Source: Sphacelaria rigidula (Eukaryota > Phaeophyceae > Sphacelariales). Taken from it: a DNA stretch of 25,244 nt. The stretch lies in assembly GCA_964200075.2 (NCBI GenBank), contig CAXNAA020000171.1, positions 1 through 25,244 of the forward strand, written 5' to 3'. The position numbers and the translations under genes were made by a program. The notes beneath the pieces are model-generated. The model saw only the letters and a program-made list of their open reading frames with translations. It was not told the DNA's origin and made no database searches. Positions within the stretch are counted from its first letter, which is position 1. Each line of letters begins with the position of its first letter. Shown here piece after piece: positions 18,801-25,244 of the stretch.

Positions 18801-21546
18801 GTACAGAACGAGGTTCAACAGCGAAGGGTTACGGAAATGGAAGCCACGTTTGCCCGCATCAGGCAAGCAACGGGAGTCAATACGTTGGAAGAGATGGTCC
18901 TCAAGTTGGCAAACCAGGGCACCAACCACATCACGCTGGAAGAAGAGAAGCGCGAAGCCGAGAGCAAGCTCTCGAGAGCGAAAGCTGCCAGGCAACGCGA
19001 AGACACGAGGTTTTCGTGTATGAAGGCCAGCGGGGTGGGCAACACGGAGCTCAACCGAGATATCAGCGATAAACTTAACGCCGAGATACAAGAGTATCGT
19101 GTCGAGGTGAGGACGGCCGGCTGTGCGTGATTCCTGAAGAAGCGGACGTATGCCGTCTGGACCACTGAGTGCTCGTTGGTCCATATCACAAATGCACGCT
19201 TCAGGAATTACGGTTATGGTGTGTGATTTGTCCTGGCATGGTCACACGATATCTCCGGGGCCGCGCGGGTCTGTTCGCTGTGAACCAGTTCTCAAGTCAA
19301 ATATCTGCTGGTGGAGCAAAACATGAGGGCTTCAAGACCGCGGATAATCGATTGTTGGTAGAAGTTGGGCCTTGAACGGTATACGTGCGAGGGGCACAGC
19401 CCCGGAGATCTATGGTGTGACAATGTCGGGACGAAGTACGTACACGCCATTTCTCGGGGACAATAGGTATCCTTGCTCAGTGCGGCTCGTGCGGCAGAAC
19501 CAAGTATGTCCGTATGAATATTGCGAGCTTCGTGTGCAATGACCCCGTCATCGGGCTCGGTACTCCAATGTGCTGATACTCCCATATGCCGAATATTTCC
19601 TGAAAACCCCCTCGTGGCTTGGATTCGGCGTCATGAGGAAAACGTGAACGATTTGCGCAGTCGAAAATAATACTTACGGGCGGTCGAACATGTCAGCATA
19701 CCGCACTGAGAGATCATCTTCAAGTACCACGTACACGCGCGTGAAACCCCTGTCACCAAGATGCAGTCCACAGTAGTAGAGTAGTCATGTTTGCGGTCGC
19801 GGGACAAGAAAGTAACATTTGAGCGCATGCTCCACATCGGATGCTGATATATGGCAAAGGAGGTTTCAAGTAAGGAACACCTGGGAACTATGACGCAATT
19901 TACTCGAAAAATTCTACCGCTCCGCGCGTGACATAGTTGCCTTGTCCACTTCTCTTCTCGGTCGCCTGCGCAGGCCAAGATGAAGAAAGCTGCGCACGAG
20001 CGTCTAGAGGTCACTCTCGCGGGCGTGAAGCAAGGAGCGGTGAGCCTGTGGCAACGTCTTCAGGCCTACTCGTTTCTCCTCGACGCTTCTGACTGCGCCC
20101 AGCTGCAGCGGATGAAAGAGCGAACAGATGCCGAGGTTGAAAGGGATACCGTCCGAGCACTCAGTTTGTGTGAAACTCTGCTCAGCATTATGTTGGAGGT
20201 GAGTATCATGGCACTGGCGATAATTAGGACCGGGATCTTGGGGTTAGATGTTTCTCGGCTCGGTTAGCAACCTCTACTCAAGTCTAAACATGTCCCCATG
20301 AGGCACAAATATGATTAGCACTTGTCATGAGATAGCCAACGATCCCTGCACGGTACATACGAGCGCAATACCTACCGAAACACATTTGTTGGGGGTGAAC
20401 TGCCTCTAGGCTGAACCAGTAACATTTTTAGCCAATTGACCGTCGTCCCTAAAGCATTATTGAACGCAAAAACAACCGTGTTCAGGTGGTTTCGGGCACG
20501 CACGACGGGGCAGCGCGTTTCGCTGGCGGAGCCGCAGGTAGCGGCGCTGCAGGTGCCTCCGCCGTCGGTAACATCGGAGGCGCTGGGAGTAGCGGTAGTG
20601 GCAACGGACAGGGAGATGGGGAAGACTCGAGCGACATGGGTTCCACCGGTAACACCCCGGACAGCATCGCTGGCGCAAGCACCGACGAGGTACCATCTAT
20701 GCGGAACAACGTTCGAGTGCGGAGTACGGCGCGCCTTGCCGGCGAAGAGAGGTTGCTGGAAGGTGTTGAAGATACTGATGGTCAACGGTGGTTCCGTGCG
20801 ATCGGTGGCGCCTGCACCGGGAGTGCTGCCGCGGGAGGCGGCGGAGGGGGCGATGTAGGGGGCGATGATCGAGTTCTTGAGAGCGATGATGAGCAGGCGC
20901 TGGAGGACATGGTCCCTAGTCGCGCGTTTCTTAAGCTATGTAGTAGTCGCCAACACACGGAGACGATTCGCAAAATGGAGAGCGACGAGCGCAAGAAGAA
21001 ACTGGCTGAGAGGATGGAAACCGCGGATGAGTCGGAGAAAGCTACGCTGACGTCCAAGCTCGCACGAAAGAGGCAACAAGATCTGGCCATGGTAACCATG
21101 TTGAGGAAGGAAAAATGTGAAAATACGCGGAGCTGTATCACGCCGAGCGAGTGCTGACGATCACCAATGTGTCGAGAAACGGTTACCTTCACCCGACTTG
21201 TAGTTCACACTTGAGTTATGCTGCGATGCTCACGTAGGTGTCAATGTCGTTTAACCGTCTGACGAGTGAGCCTTTGTGCGCGTGCACCGTTACGCAATCC
21301 CAGCAATGATCGGCGGGCGCTGAGGTCAAAAGAGTGTAACGCTTTGCTTCTCACCTTTGGCGTTCCTCACAATACTGTACGGCAATGCGAATTGATGCAC
21401 TTGTCCGATTCCGCTAATCCCAACTGTCGCAGGAACGCATATCGGCGCCGCAACCAATCCTGGGATTGCCCGAGGGGATCACACGGCGCGACGACGTGTA
21501 CACCAAGACGGAAGCATTCCTTACACACGTGCCTCGCCTTGATTAA
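3430..21546 (+). CDS. Coiled-coil protein, outer dynein arm docking complex-like, 8 exons
   Basis: The model joins 3430-4167, 17370-17498, 17738-17845, 18239-18331, 18777-19106, 19974-20198, 20486-21091 and 21433-21546, giving 780 residues. Each exon length is a multiple of three, each intron is phase 0 and the frame stays open to TAA. The N-terminus (1-95) is Gly-rich and disordered. Charged, heptad-like helices follow from about 130 to 540, then a Gly/Ser-rich linker (about 542-610), an acidic segment, a short basic-acidic helix (about 690-740) and a non-coiled tail ending HVPRLD. RIRQATGVNTLEEMV (383-397) and AGVKQGAVSLWQRL (482-495) recall segments of the ODA1/CCDC63/CCDC114/CCDC151 family, which anchors outer dynein arms to axonemal doublets. 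That link is from memory of the family, so it is inference. It could instead be another axonemal or centriolar coiled-coil protein. The gene model is firmer than the function. Confidence 0.75.
3643..3708 (+). repeat. GGN triplet repeat encoding 22 glycines
   Basis: A run of GGC/GGT/GGA codons within exon 1. The mixed synonymous codons show it is not a freshly expanded pure repeat, but its length may still differ between strains. Confidence 0.9.
4168..5184. other. Intron 1, first kilobase: no gene seen
   Basis: The sequence holds an A-rich run near 4444 and two overlapping frames between 4380 and 4827 that share no family resemblance and lack supporting splice sites. Nothing is annotated as functional. 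Confidence 0.4.
5197..5280. other. Two adjacent GC-rich stem-loops
   Basis: First, GCCCCCCC and GGGGGGC (about 5198-5221) can pair around a short CGCCAGCC loop. Second, GCACAGTGAG (5235-5244) pairs perfectly with CTCACTGTGC (5267-5276) across a 22-nt loop. The compact pair stands out from its surroundings. No function is proposed. Confidence 0.6.
5281..9410. other. Intron 1 interior, no gene seen
   Basis: About 4.1 kb with only short, unsupported open frames on both strands. It includes one copy of a dispersed repeat (7363-7402). No reverse transcriptase, integrase or transposase motif was recognised. Decayed transposon sequence is likely but could not be named. Confidence 0.4.
7363..7402 (+). 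repeat. Dispersed repeat, copy 1
   Basis: About 40 bases containing CAAGATACCCCACAG and TGAAGCACACT recur in the same orientation at 16999-17040 with a few mismatches and a small indel. Similarity fades on both sides. The two copies lie 9.6 kb apart in the same intron. Confidence 0.6.
9411..9482 (+). repeat. tRNA-derived SINE-like locus with A and B boxes
   Basis: An A-box-like TGGTCTGATGG (9418-9428) is followed 33 nt later by a perfect B-box, GGTTCGATTCC (9462-9472), flanked by GTG and CGC. This is the internal pol III promoter layout of tRNA genes. The cloverleaf is poor, so a tRNA-derived SINE head is more likely than a working tRNA. The SINE body probably continues past 9482, but its 3' end is not visible. 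Confidence 0.5.
9483..11416. other. Intron 1 interior, no gene seen
   Basis: Short frames only. A minus-strand Gly/Ser/Ala-rich frame near 10289-10080 looks protein-like in composition, but stops and frame changes break the surrounding sequence. A small perfect hairpin (TTCGGGC, TCC, GCCCGAA) lies at 10242-10258. Confidence 0.4.
11417..12020. mobile_element. MITE-like element with 31-bp terminal inverted repeats
   Basis: The left end 11417-11447 (beginning CTTCCTCGGTCCCATAAG) and the reverse complement of 11990-12020 agree at 30 of 31 positions. The 604-bp interior is rich in T/A tracts and CGATTTTTCGCG-like motifs and has no transposase frame. No target-site duplication could be settled. 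It fits a non-autonomous DNA transposon inserted in intron 1. Confidence 0.75.
12880..13040 (+). repeat. tRNA-derived SINE-like locus
   Basis: A partial A-box (TGGTCAAACTA, 12889-12899) is followed by a clean B-box, GTTCGAATCC (12931-12940). A non-tRNA stretch, CACTTCCTGAGACAGCC onwards, then resembles a SINE body. The anticodon region does not fold convincingly, so it is not called a functional tRNA. The 3' limit is a guess. Confidence 0.5.
13041..15189. other. Intron 1 interior, no gene seen
   Basis: A purine-rich tract (13080-13130) and a C run (13252-13263) are present. The longest plus-strand frame (13943-14338) is basic and without recognisable motifs. Nothing functional is supported. 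Confidence 0.4.
15190..15286. other. Pair of short inverted repeats
   Basis: CCGAAAC/GTTTCGG (15190-15196, 15203-15209) forms a tight hairpin. Just downstream, GTAGTCACCGT (15225-15235) is exactly inverted at 15276-15286 across a 40-nt T-rich spacer. This may be the remains of a small inverted-repeat element. Confidence 0.5.
15774..15975. other. Assembly gap bounded by poly-C and poly-A
   Basis: A run of 38 C (15774-15811), then 10 N (15872-15881), an A run of 17 (15887-15903) and a C run of 22 (15954-15975). The proline-rich frames crossing this stretch are artefacts of the homopolymers. The true length and content of the gap are unknown, so the intron 1 length is provisional. Confidence 0.95.
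15976..16998. other. Intron 1, last kilobase before the repeat: no gene seen
   Basis: Three consecutive short plus-strand frames (16026-16229, 16230-16451, 16494-16694) show no family resemblance. The last reads somewhat like protein (QQDREHLCQRLTGELAVD) but fits neither neighbouring phase. A C run lies at 16970-16979. Confidence 0.4.
16999..17040 (+). repeat. Dispersed repeat, copy 2
   Basis: Matches the copy at 7363-7402 in the same orientation (CAAGATACCCCACAG, then TGAAGCACACT). It ends 329 nt before exon 2. Confidence 0.6.
17370..17498 (+). CDS. Exon 2 of the coiled-coil gene
   Basis: The acceptor is CCCCTTTAG|GTG. The exon encodes residues 247-289, from VTFHSHLNTMEETLNATKRE to CTKSMLDSQ, a charged helical segment continuing the coiled coil of exon 1. 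It ends at CAG|GCAAGT, the classic form of a GC-AG donor. Confidence 0.85.
17499..17737 (+). other. Intron 2 (239 nt), GC-AG type
   Basis: It begins GCAAGT directly after CAG and ends GATGCAG. Apart from the C at +2 the donor is a perfect match to U1 snRNA, as expected of GC-AG introns. No in-frame GT donor gives a better model nearby. Confidence 0.75.
17738..17845 (+). CDS. Exon 3 of the coiled-coil gene
   Basis: The exon encodes residues 290-325 (EAHRCVAMERRERSRVMASK, then EAETARKMELWREQ), highly charged and helical. Acceptor GATGCAG|GAA; donor CAG|GTACAT. Both borders are phase 0. Confidence 0.85.
18239..18331 (+). CDS. Exon 4 of the coiled-coil gene
   Basis: The exon follows a strong pyrimidine tract and acceptor (CTCTCTTGCACAG) and ends AAG|GTTAGT. 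It encodes residues 326-356 (REVTRVRMAQTLRGDLTSEQ, then EADLIDLLAAK). Confidence 0.9.
18777..19106 (+). CDS. Exon 5: segment most like the ODA docking family
   Basis: The exon encodes residues 357-466. Acceptor CCTTTCCGCAG; donor GAG|GTGAGG. It holds the motif-like RIRQATGVNTLEEMV, then LKLANQGTNHITLEEEKREA and KASGVGNTELNRDISDK. The order 'helix, (R/K)I(K/R)xATG(V/T), EV or EM, xxQ, (T/N), L' is typical of ODA1/CCDC151-type proteins as I remember them. An alignment would be needed to confirm it. Confidence 0.9.
19107..19973 (+). other. Intron 5 (867 nt) carrying an inverted-repeat element
   Basis: It runs from GTGAGG to CCTGCGCAG. This is the longest of the ordinary introns, and the excess is accounted for by the inverted-repeat element at 19215-19450. 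No further exon is seen. Confidence 0.75.
19215..19450. mobile_element. MITE-like inverted repeat inside intron 5
   Basis: The left arm (19215-19265; GGTCACACGATATCTCCGGGG near its inner end) matches the reverse complement of the right arm (about 19395-19450; CCCCGGAGATCTATGGTGTGAC) over roughly 45-55 bp with scattered mismatches. The interior (about 130 bp) is unrelated. No coding capacity and no clear target duplication were seen. Confidence 0.55.
19974..20198 (+). CDS. Exon 6 of the coiled-coil gene
   Basis: The exon encodes residues 467-541 between GCGCAG and GAG|GTGAGT. It starts AKMKKAAHERLEVTLAGVKQ, continues GAVSLWQRLQAY, and ends with a Leu-rich LCETLLSIMLE. The '(A/V)xxGVxxLxxRL' pattern again recalls ODA docking proteins. 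Confidence 0.9.
20486..21091 (+). CDS. Exon 7: Gly/Ser linker and C-terminal helix
   Basis: The exon encodes residues 542-743. Acceptor GTTCAG|GTG; donor ATG|GTAACC (weaker than the others, chosen because it alone joins exon 8 in phase). It starts with a Gly/Ala/Ser-rich linker, then an acidic patch (SDDEQALED), then a charged helix (IRKMESDERKKKLAERMETA). The frame runs on 66 nt to a TGA at 21157 if the donor is not used, so an alternative C-terminus is possible. Confidence 0.8.
21433..21546 (+). CDS. Exon 8 (terminal) of the coiled-coil gene
   Basis: Acceptor CAACTGTCGCAG|GAA. The exon encodes residues 744-780 (ERISAPQPILGLPEGITRRD, then DVYTKTEAFLTHVPRLD) and stops at TAA (21544-21546). 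The dense pattern of ordinary codons ending in a stop, in the right phase behind a good acceptor, supports a genuine last exon. Confidence 0.8.
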   Translation, partial: ERISAPQPILGLPEGITRRDDVYTKTEAFLTHVPRLD

Positions 21547-22672
21547 TAGACAACCGAATGGGTAGATATAGATAGTAAATATGCTGTGACGCCGTCGAGG
21601 TGCTTTCACATCGATGAGTGCAAGTCTCCCTGCATGTGGATAGCCAGTGTATGTGCAGGACGAGCGGTGTATTGTCATCGTTCCTATCCCGAGGCTTGCT
21701 GCGGTGTAGCTGTGTTTTCGTCTCTAGGCAAGGGGTCAGTGCTTCGGAGTGGTGGCAGTACGAAGAGTGGTGAGTTGGCGTACACTCGCCAAGACCTTGC
21801 CATGTGTGCGCGTGGTCGCGTCAGTTGGTAATCTATCCCTGAAATTACCGCCGTTGGAAATTGGCGAATATTTTCCCTCTTGATTCCGTTCGCGTATGTA
21901 GTTTGTACCGTATGTATCTTCTGCACAGTTGGCTCATTTCTTGGGCACCACTTTCGTGTATACACCGTGGACGAACACATTTCCAGAAAACATTAGATTG
22001 CATTTACTTGACCGAAAATAGACGAAGGATATCAGCCAACCCATCTAACATCGCGTGTATATATGCCCTGCAAATCAAGCACTGACAACAAGACCTCGCG
22101 GGATATTTCATGGGTCGTGTCTAGTCACCGCCGGTGTCACCACGAGCTAACCCGCTGCAACCGGGCGACTCTTCATCCTCTTGTCCAGTGGTACACTGGA
22201 CTGTGGAGTCTCTTCTGACGGAAAATAATCATGTGTCTGTCCGTCTGTCTATCCGACATTTCACTCCTCACCGCTGACAGTTTTTCATTTTTTTGGATCT
22301 TCTCACTCCTGCCATTTGACCCCGCGCGGCAACGACAACCGACGACCATCACGCCAACGTTCATTATGGGCACAAGTCCACCTCCTGGGGTGGTGTGTGT
22401 GTCGACGTCTCATATTTGACTCGACCGTGGCGGGTGTTGCTTTAAAAAATGCAGCCTGCCACTCACCGCCAGCATACAGCGCACGGACTACCGACTACGA
22501 AGTATACTCTTACATGCTTTGGAGTATTTTGATACTTGCTCCTTCCGTGAACCTGGAATAATGTCATTAATTGTTTTTTAGCAGGCATACATACACGCAA
22601 AGCCAGGCAAAGTGCTACTAAACATGTATACTAGAAATGGATGCGGTCTGAACCTCTCCACCTCGAGTAGCA
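21547..22672. other. Downstream of the coiled-coil gene, no gene seen
   Basis: This should include the 3' UTR and cleavage site of the coiled-coil gene, but no clear AATAAA-type signal follows the stop. Short frames on both strands are unsupported. A TCTGTC/CTGT microsatellite-like stretch lies at 22231-22255. Confidence 0.4.
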
Positions 22673-23006
22673 CACACGCGGCGATTTGGCTACCCCCCAA
22701 AATAATTCCGGAGGGATGCGCGGCCCTCCAAAGGCAAAACAAGCCTCCGGAGGCCTTCAATCTCTCTGGAGGAAACCAAACACTACCGAGCTGGAGGGCC
22801 GCGCACCCCTCCGGAGGACTTCTCCGACGCGCGGCCCTCCAGAGGCAAAAACAAGCCTCCGGAGGCGTTTAATCCCTCTAGAGGAAACAAAAAAATCTCC
22901 TCTGAAGGGCCGCGCACCCCTCCGGAGGAGGCGTTTAATTCCTCTGGAGGCTCAAAAAGTTGACTGACCTGGAGGAATTTTGTGGGTAGCCAAATGGCCG
23001 CGTGTG
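22673..23006. mobile_element. CACTA-like miniature element with internal palindromes
   Basis: The left end (22673-22714, CACACGCGGCGATTTGGCTA...) and the reverse complement of the right end (22968-23006, CACACGCGGCCATTTGGCTA...) form an inverted repeat of about 40 bp. GCA flanks both ends (22670-22672, 23007-23009), a possible 3-bp target duplication. The interior has four copies of the palindrome CCTCCGGAGG (22744, 22808, 22856, 22919) and inverted copies of GCGCGGCCCTCC in a unit of roughly 110 bp. Ends beginning CAC, a 3-bp duplication and repeated subterminal motifs are features of CACTA/EnSpm elements. At 334 bp without a transposase it would be non-autonomous. Confidence 0.7.
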
Positions 23007-23387
23007 GCATCTCTACATACATACTGGTACCAACTGTGCCCCGCACGCAAAAACCGTGCGCAAATGACCAAGAAAAGGAACTGCTGAACCCCTCCCGCAA
23101 TAAAATAAAAAGGTAAGCACTGCAGAAGGAAGGTGGAGAACTAAAACAAACAAAAAAGAAGGGGAAAAAAATCCTGTGTTGACCTTCTTCCTGTGTGACC
23201 CCGGCTGGTGCGCCCATATATATACTGTATACCGAAAGGTGTAGACCGGCGACCAGAGTAGATGGGACGACAACGACGACGGCGACGAATTGAAAATGAA
23301 AAACGCACTCCAGTACCACAGATAATCACCTAAAAATGGATACCTTTCCCATATTCCTTCTGGTCACTCTCATGTGTTGAAAACAAA
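23007..23387. other. Spacer between two inverted-repeat elements
   Basis: A-rich purine tracts (23090-23170) and a short ATATATAC run (23216-23230) are present. No gene is supported. Confidence 0.4.
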
Positions 23388-23777
23388 CTTGCTGAAAACT
23401 GCCTTTTTGGTCCTTCTCCGTCGTTTTACGCCCGACCGAAAAGAGGGTTCGGCGGATGTTGACACCCCTCTTGTTGAAACTGTTCCAGGGCACCCATGCG
23501 CTTTCCGGCGACCGCAGTTTTTTTCGGCCAAACTTGCACTTTCAATAACAAACTGCCAAGTTATAAAAAAATCAGGGGGGAAACTCGGGGAAACCGCCAG
23601 TTTTTTCTATGACTTGATCGTTTGTCATTGAAAATGCAAGTTTGGTTTAAAACAAACGGTGTCCACCGGATAACGCATAGGTGCCCTGGCACGGTCTCAA
23701 GTCATTCCAAGGTGTCAGCATCCATCCCTTCGGGCGTAAAACGAGGGAGAAGGATCAAAAAGGCAGTTTTCAACAAG
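23388..23777. mobile_element. Nearly loopless palindrome (fold-back element), about 390 bp
   Basis: The left arm from 23388 (CTTGCTGAAAACTGCCTTTT...) aligns with the reverse complement of the right arm ending 23777 (CTTGTTGAAAACTGCCTTTT...). The match continues through CTTCTCC.TCGTTTTACGCCCG, CCAGGGCACC.ATGCG and CCAAACTTGCA.TTTCAAT.AC to within a few tens of bases of the centre (about 23580). Arms are roughly 180-190 bp with moderate divergence. There is no coding capacity. It fits a fold-back transposon or MITE; the overlapping minus-strand frame is a shadow. Confidence 0.75.
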
Positions 23778-23904
23778 ACTTTTTTGGGGGCGTAAGAACT
23801 GATCGCCTCATCCTTCACTTTCTTATCTTTCCTGCCCTCCTCCTTGCTTATTTTGTGTTTCTTCATATTTTGCAACCTTCTGCTTCCCGAACCATACTCG
23901 TACT

Positions 23905-24000
23905 GGTTATGATTAACCCACATTCGAACCCGATCGCTGCCACCCCCCCATTGTGTCTCCTGCCCGGGTTTAATGCCACCTGCTATTAAGTCATCTGCGA
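23905..24000 (-). repeat. Possible tRNA-like pol III promoter, minus strand
   Basis: On the minus strand a degenerate A-box (TAGCAGGTGG, 23985-23976) is followed about 45 nt later by GGTTCGAATGT, a near B-box (rc of 23920-23930). Spacing is right but both boxes are imperfect. It may be an eroded SINE head. Confidence 0.3.
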
Positions 24001-24239
24001 GTGCCCGAGATACCGTCTCGGAGTCCTCCAAACTACCTCCAAACTACTCCATGAAATCGCCACTATACGCCAACCGCCTTCTCGCTGAATTACTGCCAGC
24101 AGACTACCTGCCGCCGCAATAAGGCGGGTTGCGCCACCTTCACGTCCCGAATGGAGTGCGGACACTCATGGGTTCACACCGTGTTGCTGTAACATTGCGC
24201 GTAATGGTGTAAATACTAACCACTGTCTGGGTAGCAGGG

Positions 24240-24312
24240 AAACAAATGGTTCAATGGTCAGAGAGTCACGCTTCTGAAACCTAGGATGTGAGTTCGATTT
24301 CTTTCAGCTTGA
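24240..24312 (+). repeat. tRNA-derived SINE-like locus
   Basis: A perfect A-box (TGGTTCAATGG, 24246-24256) is followed by GAGTTCGATTT, a B-box with one mismatch, about 35 nt on. Between them CTTCTGA sits where an anticodon loop would be, as in tRNA-Arg(UCU). The stems do not pair well, so a SINE or tRNA pseudogene is favoured over a working tRNA. Confidence 0.5.
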
Positions 24313-24615
24313 GAATGAACGTGATCGACATTTTTTTTATTTCATAATTAATGTATTGTTCGCTCCTGTAGCCACGCGGCGAGTATGCTGCACAGTGTAA
24401 AATGAACAGACTGTGCAGCGCACTCGCCTCGACGAACGCTGCATAAGGTGTCGAAACCCTGTGTAGCTGCTCCACATGTTGTAGAGGGAGCTATTTGTCC
24501 ACGTGTGATGGAACGATAATCGCCGTATATTACCCCTGCCCCCCTATTAGACCGCAGCGAGAAAATGATCGCTGTACGAGCTGGGCCAGCCGAGAAGCGA
24601 TTCTGCAGTTTGCAA

Positions 24616-24886
24616 GCCCATTATACGGCCAATACTTGGAGTTGGACCCTGAAATTTGGTATGGACAATGAGTAGGGCATAGTAAAAAGAATTACTGGCG
24701 TACACAAGTTTTTTTTTTCGTTTCATGAGTTAAGGACATTTTACCGATATCTGAAAACTGAATATTGCCCTTAACTCGTGAAAAAAAAACAAACCTTGTG
24801 TACGCCAGCAATTTTTTTATTATGCCCCACTCATCGTCCATACCAAATTTCAGGATCCAACTCCAAGTATTGGCCGTATAATGGGC
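24616..24886. mobile_element. Long hairpin (inverted repeat), about 270 bp
   Basis: The left arm 24616-24737 (GCCCATTATACGGCCAATAC...) is matched by the reverse complement of 24767-24886 at roughly nine in ten positions by eye, including GGAGTTGGA.CCTGAAATTTGGTATGGAC and CTGGCGTACACAAG. The loop is about 29 nt. No coding capacity. It could be a small fold-back element or a hairpin-RNA source; homology outside the arms drops at once. Confidence 0.8.
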
Positions 24887-25244
24887 CGTTAAATGACAGG
24901 GTCAGAAGAAATTCGGAACAACATTTTGCAGGCCATTCACCGGCCCACGTTTGGTGTTTGTGTATTGAAATCTTGTGTGGGCGCTCTCTCTAAGGCATAA
25001 TCAACAGAACAAAGTGGATCAGGTTGATTTTTTTCAATTTTTTCCACTGGTTTAGGGCGTTCTACTATGGTAAAGAGACTATATTTCACGAGAACGCCCC
25101 AAGCTCTGAAAAAATAAAAATGGAATGCCCATATATTTTTTTAATTCGGCACTCTTCTGTGGTTTTCCACACCAAAATTCGTCGCCATCCGCTAAATGCA
25201 TCGATTGGGAGTTTCATAGAGGACACTTTCTACAATAATAGCCC
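24887..25244. other. Right edge, weak fold-back, no gene
   Basis: GGGCGTTCT (25055-25063) is inverted exactly as AGAACGCCC (25091-25099). Weaker matching continues outwards through T-rich/A-rich flanks to about 25030 and 25125. No gene is seen before the window ends. Confidence 0.45.

Noticed and set aside
18525-19184. 219-residue minus-strand frame opposite exon 5
   Set aside because: Shadow of the coding exon; the plus strand has matching splice sites and coiled-coil composition.
22719-22930. Regular repeats considered as a CRISPR array
   Set aside because: Units are few, palindromic throughout, without unique spacers, and lie within transposon-like inverted ends.
22783-23319. 178-residue minus-strand frame
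   Set aside because: It runs through the palindromic repeats of the CACTA-like element and into A/T-rich spacer; no protein features.
23702-24031. 109-residue minus-strand frame that looks partly protein-like (MEDSETVSRALADDLIAGG)
   Set aside because: One end lies in the fold-back arm and the other over a tRNA-like B-box; no splice sites or homology support it.

Overview
The window looks like nuclear DNA of a eukaryote, most likely a flagellate-producing alga or stramenopile (a brown alga would fit; this is inference). Coding sequence is broken into short exons with canonical splice sites. Base composition is mixed, there are long homopolymers and triplet repeats, non-coding space dominates, and inverted-repeat and tRNA-derived repeats are dense. 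I see no operons, bacterial genes, phage genes or CRISPR array.

Layout. At the left, on the minus strand, a small glutamine-rich gene is modelled as two exons (2685-2305 and 828-565). Its intron carries a fold-back element of about 1.2 kb. About 745 nt away, head to head, the main gene of the window starts on the plus strand. It runs as eight exons from 3430 to 21546 and encodes a predicted 780-residue coiled-coil protein. Every intron is phase 0, one has a GC-AG border, and the reading frame stays open through every join. Conserved-looking segments in exons 5 and 6 resemble the outer dynein arm docking complex coiled-coil family (ODA1/CCDC63/CCDC114/CCDC151 type), so a flagellar axoneme role is the best guess.

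Intron 1 is about 13.2 kb, against 239-867 nt for the other six. It holds a 0.6-kb element with 31-bp terminal inverted repeats, two tRNA-derived SINE-like loci, several hairpins, a dispersed repeat and an assembly gap of 10 Ns bounded by long C and A runs. I found no convincing second gene or intact transposase in it.

Downstream of the gene (21.5-25.2 kb) I see no gene. Four separate inverted-repeat elements are packed into 2.5 kb: a CACTA-like miniature element with internal palindromes, a nearly loopless palindrome of about 390 bp, a hairpin of about 270 bp and a weaker fold-back at the end. Two more tRNA-like pol III promoter loci lie among them. The main biological interest is this concentration of unrelated fold-back DNA inside and beside a probable flagellar gene. 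Calls rest on reading the sequence only; no database search was run.
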